From the NCBI GenBank assembly GCA_016215465.1, contig JACRJT010000021.1, positions 1 to 64,000 of the forward strand: 64,000 nucleotides of DNA, in the 5' to 3' direction. The notes beneath the pieces are model-generated. The model was not told the DNA's origin, did no database searches, and saw nothing but the letters and a program-made list of their open reading frames with translations. A program made the translations under genes and the position numbers. How positions within the stretch are numbered: the stretch's first letter is position 1; each line of letters begins with the position of its first letter. Shown piece after piece: positions 44,326 through 53,752 of this stretch. Origin of the DNA: Nitrososphaerota archaeon (lineage in GTDB: Archaea > Thermoproteota > Nitrososphaeria > Nitrososphaerales > Nitrosopumilaceae).

Positions 44326-44613
44326 ATTGCACGTTCTCTATGTTCTCCTGGCAAATAATTTCTATAGAGAATTTGTGGATATGTCAAAAATCCACACGAG
44401 TCTCTCCTAATTACAAACCATGTTTTTCATTATTTTGGGAAATCATACCACAATATTTAATGAAAATTCCAAAAGGATTTGTGTTGGCACTAGAATGATA
44501 TCAGATCAATTGATTTTGATATTCCAAAACGAAATAGGTGTTTGGTATGATAATATGAGATGATCAAATTAAACAAACATCGACCTAAATCCCTCAATTA
44601 AATCTGATAATTA
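44326..44613. other. Intergenic region upstream of the MCP gene
   Basis: Holds a 7-bp hairpin TGTGGAT...ATCCACA (44374-44396), a strong compound palindrome at 44497-44522 and an AT-rich region. No ORF above ~30 codons with support. Confidence 0.4.
44497..44522. promoter_or_regulatory. Compound palindrome upstream of the MCP gene
   Basis: ATATCA (44498-44503 region), one base, the perfect palindrome ATCAATTGAT (44505-44514), two bases, then TGATAT (44517-44522). The nested symmetry suggests a dimeric regulator site about 90-115 nt before the TTG. Half-sites recall those at 8238-8272 upstream of cheB. Confidence 0.4.
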
Positions 44614-46746
44614 TTGAAAAACATACTCGCTAGATCACTTAATTCAAAATTAATCTGTCTATTCCTTGTCGTTGCGATGGTTCCAATGGCGACAATTTCT
44701 GTTATTAGTTACACAAACTCTCAAGCTTCGTTAGAAAAAAGAGCGTTTGATCAATTACACACTTTGGCAAATGATCGATCTATTTCCATAAAACAATACA
44801 CTGAGGCAAGAACAGGACAGCTAAACACACTAGCTCAAGACCCAGTTGTGGTACAAGGAACAAAATTCCTAACTGAAAAAGGTGATCTGAATATTGTAGG
44901 AACGGATCAATTTGCAAAACATAATCCAGATTTTGATGATATGCTTACAGGTATTACTATGGCTACTGGTGGAAACGAAAAGGGATTTCATAATTTTAAA
45001 ATTATTTCAAATGAAGGTAAAATACTATATTCTGATAAACACTCAGAAATCGGAACAGATTATTCAGAAAATTCTCTTTTCATAAAAGGTGTATCAAAAT
45101 CTTATACACAGTTAGCCCAAATTGATGCTAAACGCATCACCATTACTGCTATGCCAATTATGGATAGCTTTGGCAAGTACGGCGTATTGGAAGCAGAATC
45201 TCCATCGGATGATCTGGATGTGGTTCTTTTGAACAGACAAGGACTGGGTGAAACAGGTGAAACATACCTAGTTGGGCTTGACCAAAGAACCATGTTAACT
45301 CCATCACGATTCAATGAGGGGTACGAATTTCACCAAAAAGCGGATACGTTGCCAACAAAAGAATGTGCAGATAATGGAAAAAGTATCACACCGTCAATCT
45401 ATCCTGATTACAGAAATGTCCCAATCTTTGGCGTATCTCACTGTGAGCCAGAATTAGGATATGTCTTAATTGCAGAGTATGATGTTGCGGAAATTGTTGC
45501 ACCAATAGTTGCTTTACAAAATATGTACATCATTACGGGTGCAATCATAGCTGGCGTAGTTGGAACATTTGCATTCTTTATGTCAAGATCAATTTCTAAG
45601 CCAATAAGATCTGCAGCAAATATTGCCAAAAAAATAAGCGAAGGCAATCTATCTGTAATAGTACAGGAATCAAAATCAAAAGACGAAATAGGCATTCTAG
45701 TAAATTCGGAAAAACAAATGGTCGAAAACCTAAGAAAAGTCATAAGCGAGGTACAAGGTGCATCTGAATCAGTATCATCAAACGCTCAACAGATGTCTGC
45801 ATCTGGTGCAGAATTAAATTCAGCAGTACAACAAATTGCAACTACAGTAGATCAGATATCAAGAGGTTCTCAGACACAAGCACAGCGCATTGAAAAATCA
45901 AAACAATCAGTTGATCAACTGGCAGATACCATCGCCAATCTTTCACAAAGTGCCCAAGAATCAGTAGAAATCACCAACGATGTGGGAACCGTATCTGAAA
46001 AGGGTGCAATATCTGCAAAAGAAGCAGGAGAGCATATGAATAAAATAATACAGGTAACAAACAAATCTGCACAAAAAGTCAGAGAATTAGCCGAAAAAAC
46101 AAACGAAATCACCGCAGTTCTTGATGTGATTAGACAAATTGCTGACCAAACAAATCTTTTGGCGTTAAATGCCGCAATAGAGGCAGCACGCGCAGGCGAA
46201 GCAGGCCGGGGATTTGCAGTTGTTGCAGACGAGGTTAGGCGTCTTGCAGAGAACTCTGCCAAGTCATCAGAAGAAATCGATAAAAAACTAAAAGAAATCC
46301 AAGAAAACGCTCAAATCGTAGTAGGAGATATTGAAGCAAGCTCAAACGAGGTTAATCAAGGAAAATTAGTAATTGATTCTTCACTAAAGTCACTTGATGA
46401 AATTGCAGCAAACATCAGGAACGTATCAAAGAGTGTAACATTGTTATCGGAATCTGCACAAGCTCAGCTTGTAAAAGTAAAGGCGGTATCAGAAGATGCA
46501 ACCGAGATTTCGGCAGTCTCGGAAGAGAATGCGGCCGCAACAGAAGAAGCCTCTGCTGCAGTAGAAGAGCAAACTGCTCAAACACAAGAAATATCGACTG
46601 CTGCAACTCAAATGGCAGAACTTGCAGAACAGCTCACCAGAACAATTTCGCAATTCAAGTTAGACGGTGATACAAATCAAATACAAACAGCTGAAACAAA
46701 AGAGCCCGCCAAAATTAATCTAATTGCAAAGTTATTGAAAAGATAA
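44614..46746 (+). CDS. Methyl-accepting chemotaxis protein
   Basis: A 710-aa receptor: first membrane helix (about 13-32), extracellular Cache-like sensor domain (about 35-300), second membrane helix (about 303-325), HAMP (about 328-380) and a long signalling domain. The tip is conserved ([20 protein letters not shown], then [18 protein letters not shown]), and Glu/Gln-rich methylation segments are visible ([20 protein letters not shown]). TTG start 44614. It is the only receptor in the window and would signal through the Che proteins at 7-15 kb; the ligand is unknown. Confidence 0.93.
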   Translation: MKNILARSLNSKLICLFLVVAMVPMATISVISYTNSQASLEKRAFDQLHTLANDRSISIKQYTEARTGQLNTLAQDPVVVQGTKFLTEKGDLNIVGTDQFAKHNPDFDDMLTGITMATGGNEKGFHNFKIISNEGKILYSDKHSEIGTDYSENSLFIKGVSKSYTQLAQIDAKRITITAMPIMDSFGKYGVLEAESPSDDLDVVLLNRQGLGETGETYLVGLDQRTMLTPSRFNEGYEFHQKADTLPTKECADNGKSITPSIYPDYRNVPIFGVSHCEPELGYVLIAEYDVAEIVAPIVALQNMYIITGAIIAGVVGTFAFFMSRSISKPIRSAANIAKKISEGNLSVIVQESKSKDEIGILVNSEKQMVENLRKVISEVQGASESVSSNAQQMSASGAELNSAVQQIATTVDQISRGSQTQAQRIEKSKQSVDQLADTIANLSQSAQESVEITNDVGTVSEKGAISAKEAGEHMNKIIQVTNKSAQKVRELAEKTNEITAVLDVIRQIADQTNLLALNAAIEAARAGEAGRGFAVVADEVRRLAENSAKSSEEIDKKLKEIQENAQIVVGDIEASSNEVNQGKLVIDSSLKSLDEIAANIRNVSKSVTLLSESAQAQLVKVKAVSEDATEISAVSEENAAATEEASAAVEEQTAQTQEISTAATQMAELAEQLTRTISQFKLDGDTNQIQTAETKEPAKINLIAKLLKR

Positions 46747-46755
46747 TTTCGAATC

Positions 46756-47610
46756 TCAGGCGTGTTTATGCGACTGTATAAATGAGCTTCCAAGCAGCAG
46801 TATGTTTCTTTTTCGTTCTTTTAGTCTACGAATAGAATATGGAAGCCAGTTTGTTCCATAGGGAACATATTCAGAAACATTAAAACCATTTTTTACAAGC
46901 TTCGGTTTTAGTTCGTCTCTTATTCCACGCAACATCTGAAATTCGAATTTTCGCTCATATTTTTTTGATAATCTTTTGGCATCTTCGATCATTGCAGAAT
47001 CGTGCGTGGCTATGCCAAATTCATTTGCCTTTCTGAAAAGCAATTTCATCAATTTTAGATAGTTCTGATTTATTTCGTCTTTTGATTTGTATGCAATCTT
47101 TGAGTTTTCTCGGTATGCCCCCTTTACTAAGCGTATTTTTGCTCCCATTGCCATCAAATCAACAAGGTCGTTTTCTGTCCGCATTAGATTTGCCTGCAGT
47201 GCTATCCCAAGCCTTTCATATTTTGAAAACAAATTTTGATAGATTTCTATTGTCTCATCTGTATGGTCTGATGACTCCATGTCAATCCAGACAAATGTCT
47301 GTGAAGATATTGCGCTTTTAATTAGGATTTCAAAGTTTTGAAGACACTCCTTCATACTTCGCGAAAGACCAATCTGTGTCGGTTTGACAGAAATGCCTCC
47401 ATTTACTTTCCATTTCTTAAATGATAGCATAATGGCCTTGTATTCGTCAATAGTTTTCTCAATGATTTGCTTTGATGTGTGATATTCACCTAATCTGTTA
47501 ATTATTACTCCCATACCATTTTTGTATGATACTTGTGCTGCAGACAATGCATCATCTATGGTATTTCCAGCAATCCATTGTTTTGCAAAGCCGAAGAGAA
47601 CTTTTTCCAT
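46756..47610 (-). CDS. putA: Proline dehydrogenase
   Basis: FAD-dependent oxidation of proline to pyrroline-5-carboxylate. The product (about 284 aa) is a short monofunctional enzyme with barrel motifs: VDMES-like IDMESSDHTD, RLVKGAYRE (substrate and FAD contact), ATHDS, FQMLRGIRDE and 'YVPYGTNWLPYSIRRLKER'. ATG 47610 (MEKVLFGFAK) fits the family better than the longer frame from 47631. It is convergent with the MCP gene, 9 nt apart. The symbol refers to the PutA dehydrogenase domain only. Confidence 0.88.
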   Translation of the reverse strand: MEKVLFGFAKQWIAGNTIDDALSAAQVSYKNGMGVIINRLGEYHTSKQIIEKTIDEYKAIMLSFKKWKVNGGISVKPTQIGLSRSMKECLQNFEILIKSAISSQTFVWIDMESSDHTDETIEIYQNLFSKYERLGIALQANLMRTENDLVDLMAMGAKIRLVKGAYRENSKIAYKSKDEINQNYLKLMKLLFRKANEFGIATHDSAMIEDAKRLSKKYERKFEFQMLRGIRDELKPKLVKNGFNVSEYVPYGTNWLPYSIRRLKERKRNILLLGSSFIQSHKHA

Positions 47611-47695
47611 TATACGCGTACTTGATACCAATGTTCATGAATCGATCTTCATATGTAAAAATTTTAAGAAGAAATTAAGATACTGTGTCGTATAA

Positions 47696-48295
47696 TCAAA
47701 AATGAACCATAATTACAACATCGCTTAGAGGTAGTTGTCCTCCTCGCGGTTGAGCTTCTTTTACTGCCTTTCCAATGGTTATCATCATGCAAATGATGTG
47801 ATTTGGCAAGTTGATGAGACTGCCAACCTTTTTTGGGTCAAAGCCAATCATCGGACACGAATCATAGCCCATGGATTTCACAGCAAGCATTATGGTTTGA
47901 GCAGTAATTCCGCACGAGTGTATTGCCTCATCACGCATAATCTGGTTCTGGCCGCTGTAAGACTTGAGAATTGCTGGGACAATGTAATCCTGAACCTCCT
48001 TTGGAGCGTTTTTCCAATATCTGGCAGGGTTTTCTTCCCACGCTTTTAGGTCTGCGCATAAAATGAGAAGTATTGACGCATCAGTTACCTGGGCTTGATT
48101 CCACGATTACATGCAAATCTTTTTGCGTAATTCTTTATTGACAACATGAACAAATCTCCAATTTTGAATATTATACGAGGTTGGGGACAATATCGCAAAT
48201 GAGAGAATCTTATTGATCTCTTCAGGTGTCATTTGATACTGAGGATCAAAATATTTTATGGCACGTCGTTTTTTAATTGCATCAAATATATCGAG
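47696..48295 (-). pseudogene. Nitroreductase-family gene interrupted by a stop codon
   Basis: A continuous minus-strand frame from 48295 to 47696 encodes a nitroreductase (FDAIKKRRAIKYFD; SPTSYNIQNWRFV; WNQAQVTDASILLILCADLKAW; AIHSCGITAQ; GFDPKKV). It is cut by a single in-frame TAA at 48107-48109 between KKICM and SWNQAQ. CAA to TAA would explain it (one C-to-T change). No canonical start is seen before LDIFDAI; an upstream in-frame TAA lies about 14 codons earlier. So the gene is probably dead, unless the sequence has an error. Confidence 0.8.
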
Positions 48296-48373
48296 TCCAG
48301 CTTTTGACCTATCTTTTAAGTATTAGTTCAACTGAAAAAATCAATTTATAGCCATATTGCATCATAACAACAG

Positions 48374-48964
48374 TTGTTTACAGGAATTATTGAAGGAATT
48401 GGCAAAGTAATCAAAATAGAAAAAAAGACCAGCAACAGGAGCGCTGTAAAAATGACAGTTGATCTCGGTAAACATGCCAAGGGGCTTAAAATAGGCCAAA
48501 GTGTTGCATTAAACGGAGTATGTCTTACAGTCACCGGTATTTCAAACTCAAAATGTGATTTTGAGATGATAGAGGAAACTACGAAAAAAACTGATCTTGG
48601 AAATCTAAAGGAGGGCGGAGTAATCAACATTGAGCGAAGCTTAAAGGTTGGAGATAGAATGGAGGGGCATTTTGTTCTTGGTCATGTAGATGGTGTGGGA
48701 ATAATAAAGAAAATTGAAAGAAAACCCAAAGAAATTAAAATATGGTTTGAGATACCAAGAAACCTAGCAAAGTTTGTTGTGAAAAAGGGATCAATTGCAA
48801 TTGACGGAATAAGCCTGACCGTAGTCGATGTACAAAAGAATATTGCATCAGTTTGTTTGATACCGCACACAGTTGATGTAACGAACTTTCACACAAGAAA
48901 GGTTAGCGATAAGGTTAATATTGAAACTGACATTCTTGGCAAATATATCCTAAAACAGGAATAA
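48374..48964 (+). CDS. ribE: Riboflavin synthase, bacterial (lumazine-binding) type
   Basis: Dismutates two 6,7-dimethyl-8-ribityllumazine molecules to riboflavin. The 196-aa product starts MFTGIIEGIGKV and has two lumazine-binding repeats (about 1-85 and 90-190; 'GQSVALNGVCLTV' and 'GSIAIDGISLTV'). This is the bacterial and eukaryotic trimeric form rather than the archaeal pentameric RibC. TTG start 48374. First gene of the riboflavin operon. Confidence 0.92.
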   Translation: MFTGIIEGIGKVIKIEKKTSNRSAVKMTVDLGKHAKGLKIGQSVALNGVCLTVTGISNSKCDFEMIEETTKKTDLGNLKEGGVINIERSLKVGDRMEGHFVLGHVDGVGIIKKIERKPKEIKIWFEIPRNLAKFVVKKGSIAIDGISLTVVDVQKNIASVCLIPHTVDVTNFHTRKVSDKVNIETDILGKYILKQE

Positions 48965-49035
48965 ACTATTACCAATATAGTGGTAATTACCAAAATCTTA
49001 GTAAACTTTATAATTATATCAGGTGAGTTTTAGTT

Positions 49036-49710
49036 ATGACACTAGATGATGCAATAACCTCACTTAAGCGAGGTGAATTTGTACTACTTTATGATTCCGG
49101 TAAACGGGAAAACGAAGTTGACATGGTAGTCGCAGCCCAATTTGTCACGCCAGAGCACATATCCCGAATGCGCCAACACGGAGGTGGACTCGTTTGCATC
49201 GCACTAAAGGACTCTTTTGCACAATCCCTTAATTTACAATACATGCATAACATACTGTCCCATTCAACTGATATGGACTCTGACTCAAAACAGATGATAA
49301 TGGGCACTGCACCATATGGCGATCATCCAACATTTTCAATATCTATTAATCACAAACAGACATACACTGGAATTACAGATAGCGATAGAGCACTCACGAT
49401 AAAAGAAATGGCAAATCTTTATCACTCCAACAACGCAAAAAGTGAATTCATATCGTCATTTGCAACGCCTGGTCACGTACCGTTATTGCTTGCATCAAGA
49501 GGATTGCTTGCAACCAGACAAGGTCACACCGAAATGTCCGTCTATCTAGCAGAGCTTGCAAAATTAACTCCTGTTACTGCAATATGTGAAATGATGGACT
49601 CACAAACATATTCGGCTTTGTCAGTTGAAAAAGCAATGAAATTTGCAAAAGAAAACGCCATTCCATTTATCGATGGAAAAGAGTTACTAGAATTCTCAAA
49701 GGTGCAATAG
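49036..49710 (+). CDS. ribB: 3,4-dihydroxy-2-butanone 4-phosphate synthase
   Basis: Converts ribulose 5-phosphate to the four-carbon unit of lumazine. A single-domain 224-aa RibB with 'DSGKRENEVDMVVAAQF', MRQHGGGLVC, GDHPTFSISINHKQTYTGI and 'ATPGHVPLLLAS'. The GTP cyclohydrolase II domain of bacterial RibBA is absent, consistent with use of ArfA instead. ATG 49036. It abuts ribH with no gap. Confidence 0.92.
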   Translation: MTLDDAITSLKRGEFVLLYDSGKRENEVDMVVAAQFVTPEHISRMRQHGGGLVCIALKDSFAQSLNLQYMHNILSHSTDMDSDSKQMIMGTAPYGDHPTFSISINHKQTYTGITDSDRALTIKEMANLYHSNNAKSEFISSFATPGHVPLLLASRGLLATRQGHTEMSVYLAELAKLTPVTAICEMMDSQTYSALSVEKAMKFAKENAIPFIDGKELLEFSKVQ

Positions 49711-50124
49711 TTGAATATTGCAATAGTTACCGCGGAATTTAATGAGGAGATAACATCAAGAATGCTTGATGTGGCTCTCGAAAAGGCAAAATCTCTAAAA
49801 TTACAGGTCAAATATTCTTGCAAGGTTCCGGGCGCATACGATATGCCAATAATTGTAAATTCTCTGCTCCAGAAAAAAGATGTTGACGGCGTAGTTACCT
49901 TGGGTGCCATAATAAAGGGTCAAACAAAACACGATGAAGTAATAGCAACCACAACTGCAAAATCGCTTACCGAACTCTCATTGAAACACCAAAAACCGGT
50001 ATCCCTTGGAATTTCAGGCCCAGGAATGCAGGAACGACACGCACGCGCACGAATAAGGCCTGTAGCAGAGCGAGCAGTAGAGGCCGTTCTAAAGATATCA
50101 AAAGAACTAGAGAAAATACAATGA
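49711..50124 (+). CDS. ribH: 6,7-dimethyl-8-ribityllumazine synthase
   Basis: Condenses the butanone phosphate with the diaminouracil. The 137-aa product has 'VPGAYDMPIIVNSLLQKKDVDGVVTLGAIIKGQTKHDEV' with the catalytic His after KGQT. TTG start 49711 directly after the ribB stop; overlaps arfA by 4 nt (ATGA). Confidence 0.93.
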   Translation: MNIAIVTAEFNEEITSRMLDVALEKAKSLKLQVKYSCKVPGAYDMPIIVNSLLQKKDVDGVVTLGAIIKGQTKHDEVIATTTAKSLTELSLKHQKPVSLGISGPGMQERHARARIRPVAERAVEAVLKISKELEKIQ

Positions 50125-50876
50125 TTCAGCTCACTATAATTAAAATAACAGAATACGGGCCATGGACGCTAACCCTTGGAAGCGACAGGGAGCATGAACT
50201 GCAAATGCTTCAGGCTAATCTTTACGGGCAAGTACAAAAGATGTTTTCCGAAAAAAATTCACTCGTGTTTTCTAATAGATTTGATGAGTTCTTTGCGGTT
50301 ACAAACGGCCTCACACTTGAAGATCACATAGAATTTCAAAAAAAACTGGAAAAACTATCGTCCCTAAAACTATCAATGTCGATTGGATATGCTGATACAC
50401 CGTTTGATGCAAACATCAAGGCATACGAGGGCAAAAAAACACCTGTTGTTTTGAGCAAGGAACATAACATCTATGGGTTTATTGACGGAAAATCTGATCA
50501 AAAAGTCACAATAATGCACTTTGATGTCGAAGATCTAACATCAAGACGTAAGGTAAAGTCGCCATATGAGATTTCTTCAATTATTTTTAATCTGTATGCA
50601 AAAATGTCCAAGTTCTTTTTAGAAAGAAAATCTATGACTTTCTTTATGGGGGGGGATAACTTTATGGTAGTGTCAGCAGATAACTCTAAAGAAAACGCGA
50701 AAGAGTTTTTAGATTTGGCAAAAAAAGAATTTGACATAACGCTAAACTGTGGAATTGGAACGGCAAGAACCGTAAGAGAGGCAGTAAACCTTGCAACAAA
50801 ATCCCTTGACACTATACGGGAGATCAGAAAATCTGGAAAAGAAAAACCAGAAATCTACGAACTATCATGCATTTAA
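50121..50876 (+). CDS. arfA: GTP cyclohydrolase III (ArfA)
   Basis: Opens GTP to the N-formyl pyrimidine in archaeal riboflavin (and F420) synthesis. The 251-aa product matches ArfA: LTLGSDREHELQMLQANLY, VFSNRFDEFFAVTNG, HFDVEDLTSRR and MTFFMGGDNFMVVS. The fold is cyclase-like with a metal Asp pair. The product still carries a formyl group, so a deformylase is needed next. Overlaps the amidohydrolase by 10 nt. Confidence 0.92.
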   Translation: MIQLTIIKITEYGPWTLTLGSDREHELQMLQANLYGQVQKMFSEKNSLVFSNRFDEFFAVTNGLTLEDHIEFQKKLEKLSSLKLSMSIGYADTPFDANIKAYEGKKTPVVLSKEHNIYGFIDGKSDQKVTIMHFDVEDLTSRRKVKSPYEISSIIFNLYAKMSKFFLERKSMTFFMGGDNFMVVSADNSKENAKEFLDLAKKEFDITLNCGIGTARTVREAVNLATKSLDTIREIRKSGKEKPEIYELSCI

Positions 50877-52048
50877 AAAATCTCAGCATTCTGTATGGCA
50901 AAGACCTAAAATACATCCACTCTACAAATCTGCAAATTAATGATCATCTTTTTGGAAAAATCAACGATACACCACAAAATAAAAAATCAATAGATTGTGA
51001 TGGCTTGCTACTTATCCCAGGCTTTGTTAATTCTCATACCCACATTGGGGATTCAATAGCAAAAGATGTCGCGGCAAGCGGTACTGTAGATGACAAAATT
51101 CACCCAATTCTAGGCATAAAGCCACAAATCCTAAGTAAATCAGAGCCTGAACATCTTGTTAGCTTTATGAGAAATTCTTGTCTTTCCATGTTAAGAAAAG
51201 GAATAACCACATTTGTCGACTTTAGGGAAAGCGAGCTTGCCGGAATACTCTTACTAAAAAAGGCAATCTCACAAGTTCCAATCAGAGCTATAATCTTAGG
51301 TAGAATTGAACATTATCAGGATCAAAACCAAGTCCAAAAAAATACACCGCTTCCAATTTTACAAAGAAAAAAACTCTTGGCAATTCTCCGATCCTGCGAT
51401 GGGCTTGGCGTTAGCGGACCAAACGAAAATAGTAATTCCGTGTTACAATACCTGTCCAAAACAAAGAAAATAAGGGCAATTCATTCTGCTGAAACAATAG
51501 AAAGCTCAAAAAAATCCAAAAAAATCACTGGAAAGTCTGAAACCTCTCGCGCATTGTTGCTAAAGCCCCATTTTCTTGTCCATATGACGTACGCCAAACA
51601 AAATGATCTATGTGATGCAGCAAAAAAGACAAGAGGAATTGTCATATGCCCACGGGCAAATGCATCACTTGCAGAAGGAATCCCAGATTTTCCCCTAATG
51701 GAAAAAAATGGATGCAGAGTTGCAATTGGGACTGACAATGTAATGATAAACTCGCCTGACATGTTCCGAGAAATGGATTATCTCTGGAAGGTAACGATGG
51801 GAATTCACAAAAAAAGAACTGATCCAAAAGAAATACTCAAAATGGCAACCGTAAATGGGGGGATTTTACTTGGAAGAAAAATCGGCTCGATTGAGCCAAA
51901 ATACTTGGCAGACGGGATATTCATCGACAAGCACGCACTTGATCTAGAGCCAATGCACAATCCATACGCGTCAATAGTTCATCGGGCATCAGAATCAACA
52001 ATCAAAGCAGTAATGATTGGGGGGAGAATTATCAATGGTAAACTCTAG
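50867..52048 (+). CDS. Amidohydrolase-superfamily enzyme, candidate ArfB deformylase
   Basis: A 393-aa metal-dependent hydrolase with the barrel motifs: HTH in VNSHTHIGDS, His in IRAIHSAE, His in LVHMTY and Asp in AIGTDNVM. Superfamily members hydrolyse amides, formamides or deaminate bases. In this operon the reaction without an assigned enzyme is removal of the formyl group from the ArfA product, done in methanogens by ArfB, an unrelated creatininase-like protein. This gene overlaps arfA (10 nt) and arfC (14 nt), so it is the candidate. Alternative: pyrimidine deamination. Confidence 0.75.
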   Translation: MHLKNLSILYGKDLKYIHSTNLQINDHLFGKINDTPQNKKSIDCDGLLLIPGFVNSHTHIGDSIAKDVAASGTVDDKIHPILGIKPQILSKSEPEHLVSFMRNSCLSMLRKGITTFVDFRESELAGILLLKKAISQVPIRAIILGRIEHYQDQNQVQKNTPLPILQRKKLLAILRSCDGLGVSGPNENSNSVLQYLSKTKKIRAIHSAETIESSKKSKKITGKSETSRALLLKPHFLVHMTYAKQNDLCDAAKKTRGIVICPRANASLAEGIPDFPLMEKNGCRVAIGTDNVMINSPDMFREMDYLWKVTMGIHKKRTDPKEILKMATVNGGILLGRKIGSIEPKYLADGIFIDKHALDLEPMHNPYASIVHRASESTIKAVMIGGRIINGKL

Positions 52049-52688
52049 GCCACACGTGATTTTGAGTGCCGCGGCATCACTTGATGGCAAAATAGCCACA
52101 AAAAACAAGGATTCTGCACTTTCTTCGGGGCAGGACAAAATACGATTTCATAAACTGCGTGCAAAAGTGGATGCTATACTAGTTGGAATCAATACTGTAA
52201 AAATTGACGATCCTCTCCTGACTGTACGACATGCAAAAGGGAAAAATCCAATACGAGTAATTCTGGATTCATCTGGTAGGATATCTCCAAAATCAAAAAT
52301 CATCAAAACCTGTCATACAATACCGACAATTATGGTAGTTTCAAAAAAGGCACCAAAGAAAAACCTCGCAAGACTCGGCAAATATCCATTAAAAGTGATC
52401 ATATCTGGTCAAAGCAAAATTGATACCAAAAAACTATTACGAATTCTCCAAAAACAAAACATCAAGAGCATACTACTTGAAGGCGGAGGTACACTGAACT
52501 GGGAATTTATCCATAAAGGGCTAGTTGATGAATTAATCGTTACAATTACTCCTTATGTTATAGGTGGAAAAGACGCAACAACACTAGTTGAAGGAGACGG
52601 CTTTTCTAAAATAGCAAATTCTACAAAACTAAAACTACAAAATATAATCAGACAAAAAAACGAAATTGTACTGCACTACTATATCTGA
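52035..52688 (+). CDS. arfC: Diaminoribosylaminopyrimidinone 5'-phosphate reductase (ArfC)
   Basis: NAD(P)H-dependent reductase of the RibD-C (dihydrofolate reductase-like) fold that reduces the ribosyl side chain to ribityl. Motifs: VILSAAASLDGKIAT, 'AKVDAILVGINTVKIDDPLLTVR', 'LLEGGGTLNWEFI'. The longest frame starts at 52017; ATG 52035 gives a family-typical N-terminus. In archaea reduction precedes deamination. The 3' end overlaps tfe by 10 nt. Confidence 0.9.
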   Translation: MVNSRPHVILSAAASLDGKIATKNKDSALSSGQDKIRFHKLRAKVDAILVGINTVKIDDPLLTVRHAKGKNPIRVILDSSGRISPKSKIIKTCHTIPTIMVVSKKAPKKNLARLGKYPLKVIISGQSKIDTKKLLRILQKQNIKSILLEGGGTLNWEFIHKGLVDELIVTITPYVIGGKDATTLVEGDGFSKIANSTKLKLQNIIRQKNEIVLHYYI

Positions 52689-53203
52689 CGTCTCATATCG
52701 TTTCTAATGTCGGTAATCTTTGACTCTAGGGCTTTTTTCAACTTGTCATTTTTTCTTAGGTTGACAACACTGCCGCATCTAGGACACTTGAAAAACATTT
52801 CAAGTGCTGTCTCAAATGTGATTCTTTGACAATCCTCGTTTCCACAGTGATAAAACTGTGAAGAATTCTCATAATCTAGCCTTTGCTGTAATCGCTCTGA
52901 AATCTTTTTTTTCTGATTTTCAATAAAGTTTTCAACTTCGTCTTTTCTTGAGCGCCATCTGTAAACAAACCATCCCTTTCTTTCGTCCTTGACTCTGATT
53001 CCCGTAATGAGCGCTTTGCCAAAGAGGTCGTAAAGCACCTTTCTTACCATGTTTATTCTAAGACCAGTTGAGCTTGCAATTTCCTCATCAGTTGCATCCT
53101 CTGCCTTCAAAAGTGCTCGCGCAACCTTGAGATATTCATCTCCTCCTATCATCGCAGAAATTCTTACAAATGGGTCTTCGTAGGATTCAACCAATAAGTA
53201 CAA
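52679..53203 (-). CDS. tfe: Transcription factor E alpha subunit (TFE)
   Basis: Helps open the promoter with TBP and TFB. The 174-aa product has an extended winged helix (about 20-85; DEEIASSTGLRINMVRKVLYDL) and a zinc ribbon (CGNEDCQ...CPRCG). The length suits archaeal TFE. First of the minus-strand run to be read last: hflX, trm56, tfe. Met start at 53203 or Met17. Confidence 0.9.
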   Translation of the reverse strand: MYLLVESYEDPFVRISAMIGGDEYLKVARALLKAEDATDEEIASSTGLRINMVRKVLYDLFGKALITGIRVKDERKGWFVYRWRSRKDEVENFIENQKKKISERLQQRLDYENSSQFYHCGNEDCQRITFETALEMFFKCPRCGSVVNLRKNDKLKKALESKITDIRNDMRRQI

Positions 53204-53224
53204 TTCCCCTTAGTCTATAATTAA

Positions 53225-53752
53225 TCAATCGTTTTTGGTAATCACTGTCTTGCCCTTTTCAGTTGGTACTATTTCCAATCTTGCATCATCATATTTTATA
53301 TCAAATTGTTTTCCGTCTTGAATTCTGTCTAAAACTATGGCAAGTGCACTTATTTCGGAATGCGGTTGGTTGCCGACTGCCACATTATAATCTGCCTGTT
53401 CGTAGACTTCCCGTGGAACTTTTTCTGCTCCAACAACTATCAACACACTATCTTCTTTTTTGATCTTGTCTTGAATTTGGTTTATGCTCTCGCCGTACAT
53501 TGTAAGATGAATGATCTTAACAAAGTTTTTTTTCTTTGATTTGAGCAATTTTCTCCAATCCTCAATGAATTCTATTTGAAAGTCACTGCCCCACGATTTG
53601 TTCACTTTATCTAATGTGTCCTTGATTTCGGGATTTACTTCATTCATGAATATCTTTGAAGCACCAAAGCTCCTTGCTACTAGTGCCACATGAGTAGTCA
53701 CTCTGTCATCCCGTACTACTCTTTGGCCTATTCTTAACACTTCAATCTTCAT
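53225..53752 (-). CDS. trm56: tRNA (cytidine56-2'-O)-methyltransferase aTrm56
   Basis: SPOUT methyltransferase that methylates the ribose of C56 in archaeal tRNA. Match parts: '[29 protein letters not shown]', 'IIHLTMYGE', '[34 protein letters not shown]'. The frame extends 4 codons upstream (53764), but ATG 53752 (MKIEVLRIG) is typical. It overlaps hflX. Confidence 0.9.
   Translation of the reverse strand: MKIEVLRIGQRVVRDDRVTTHVALVARSFGASKIFMNEVNPEIKDTLDKVNKSWGSDFQIEFIEDWRKLLKSKKKNFVKIIHLTMYGESINQIQDKIKKEDSVLIVVGAEKVPREVYEQADYNVAVGNQPHSEISALAIVLDRIQDGKQFDIKYDDARLEIVPTEKGKTVITKND

Noticed and set aside
44374-44396. Short hairpin as a possible ncRNA or riboswitch
   Set aside because: A single 7-bp stem without further structure or conserved motif is not enough.
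48107-48109. In-frame TAA as a recoded codon
   Set aside because: TAA recoding is not known in this group and the gene also lacks a normal start; decay or error is simpler.
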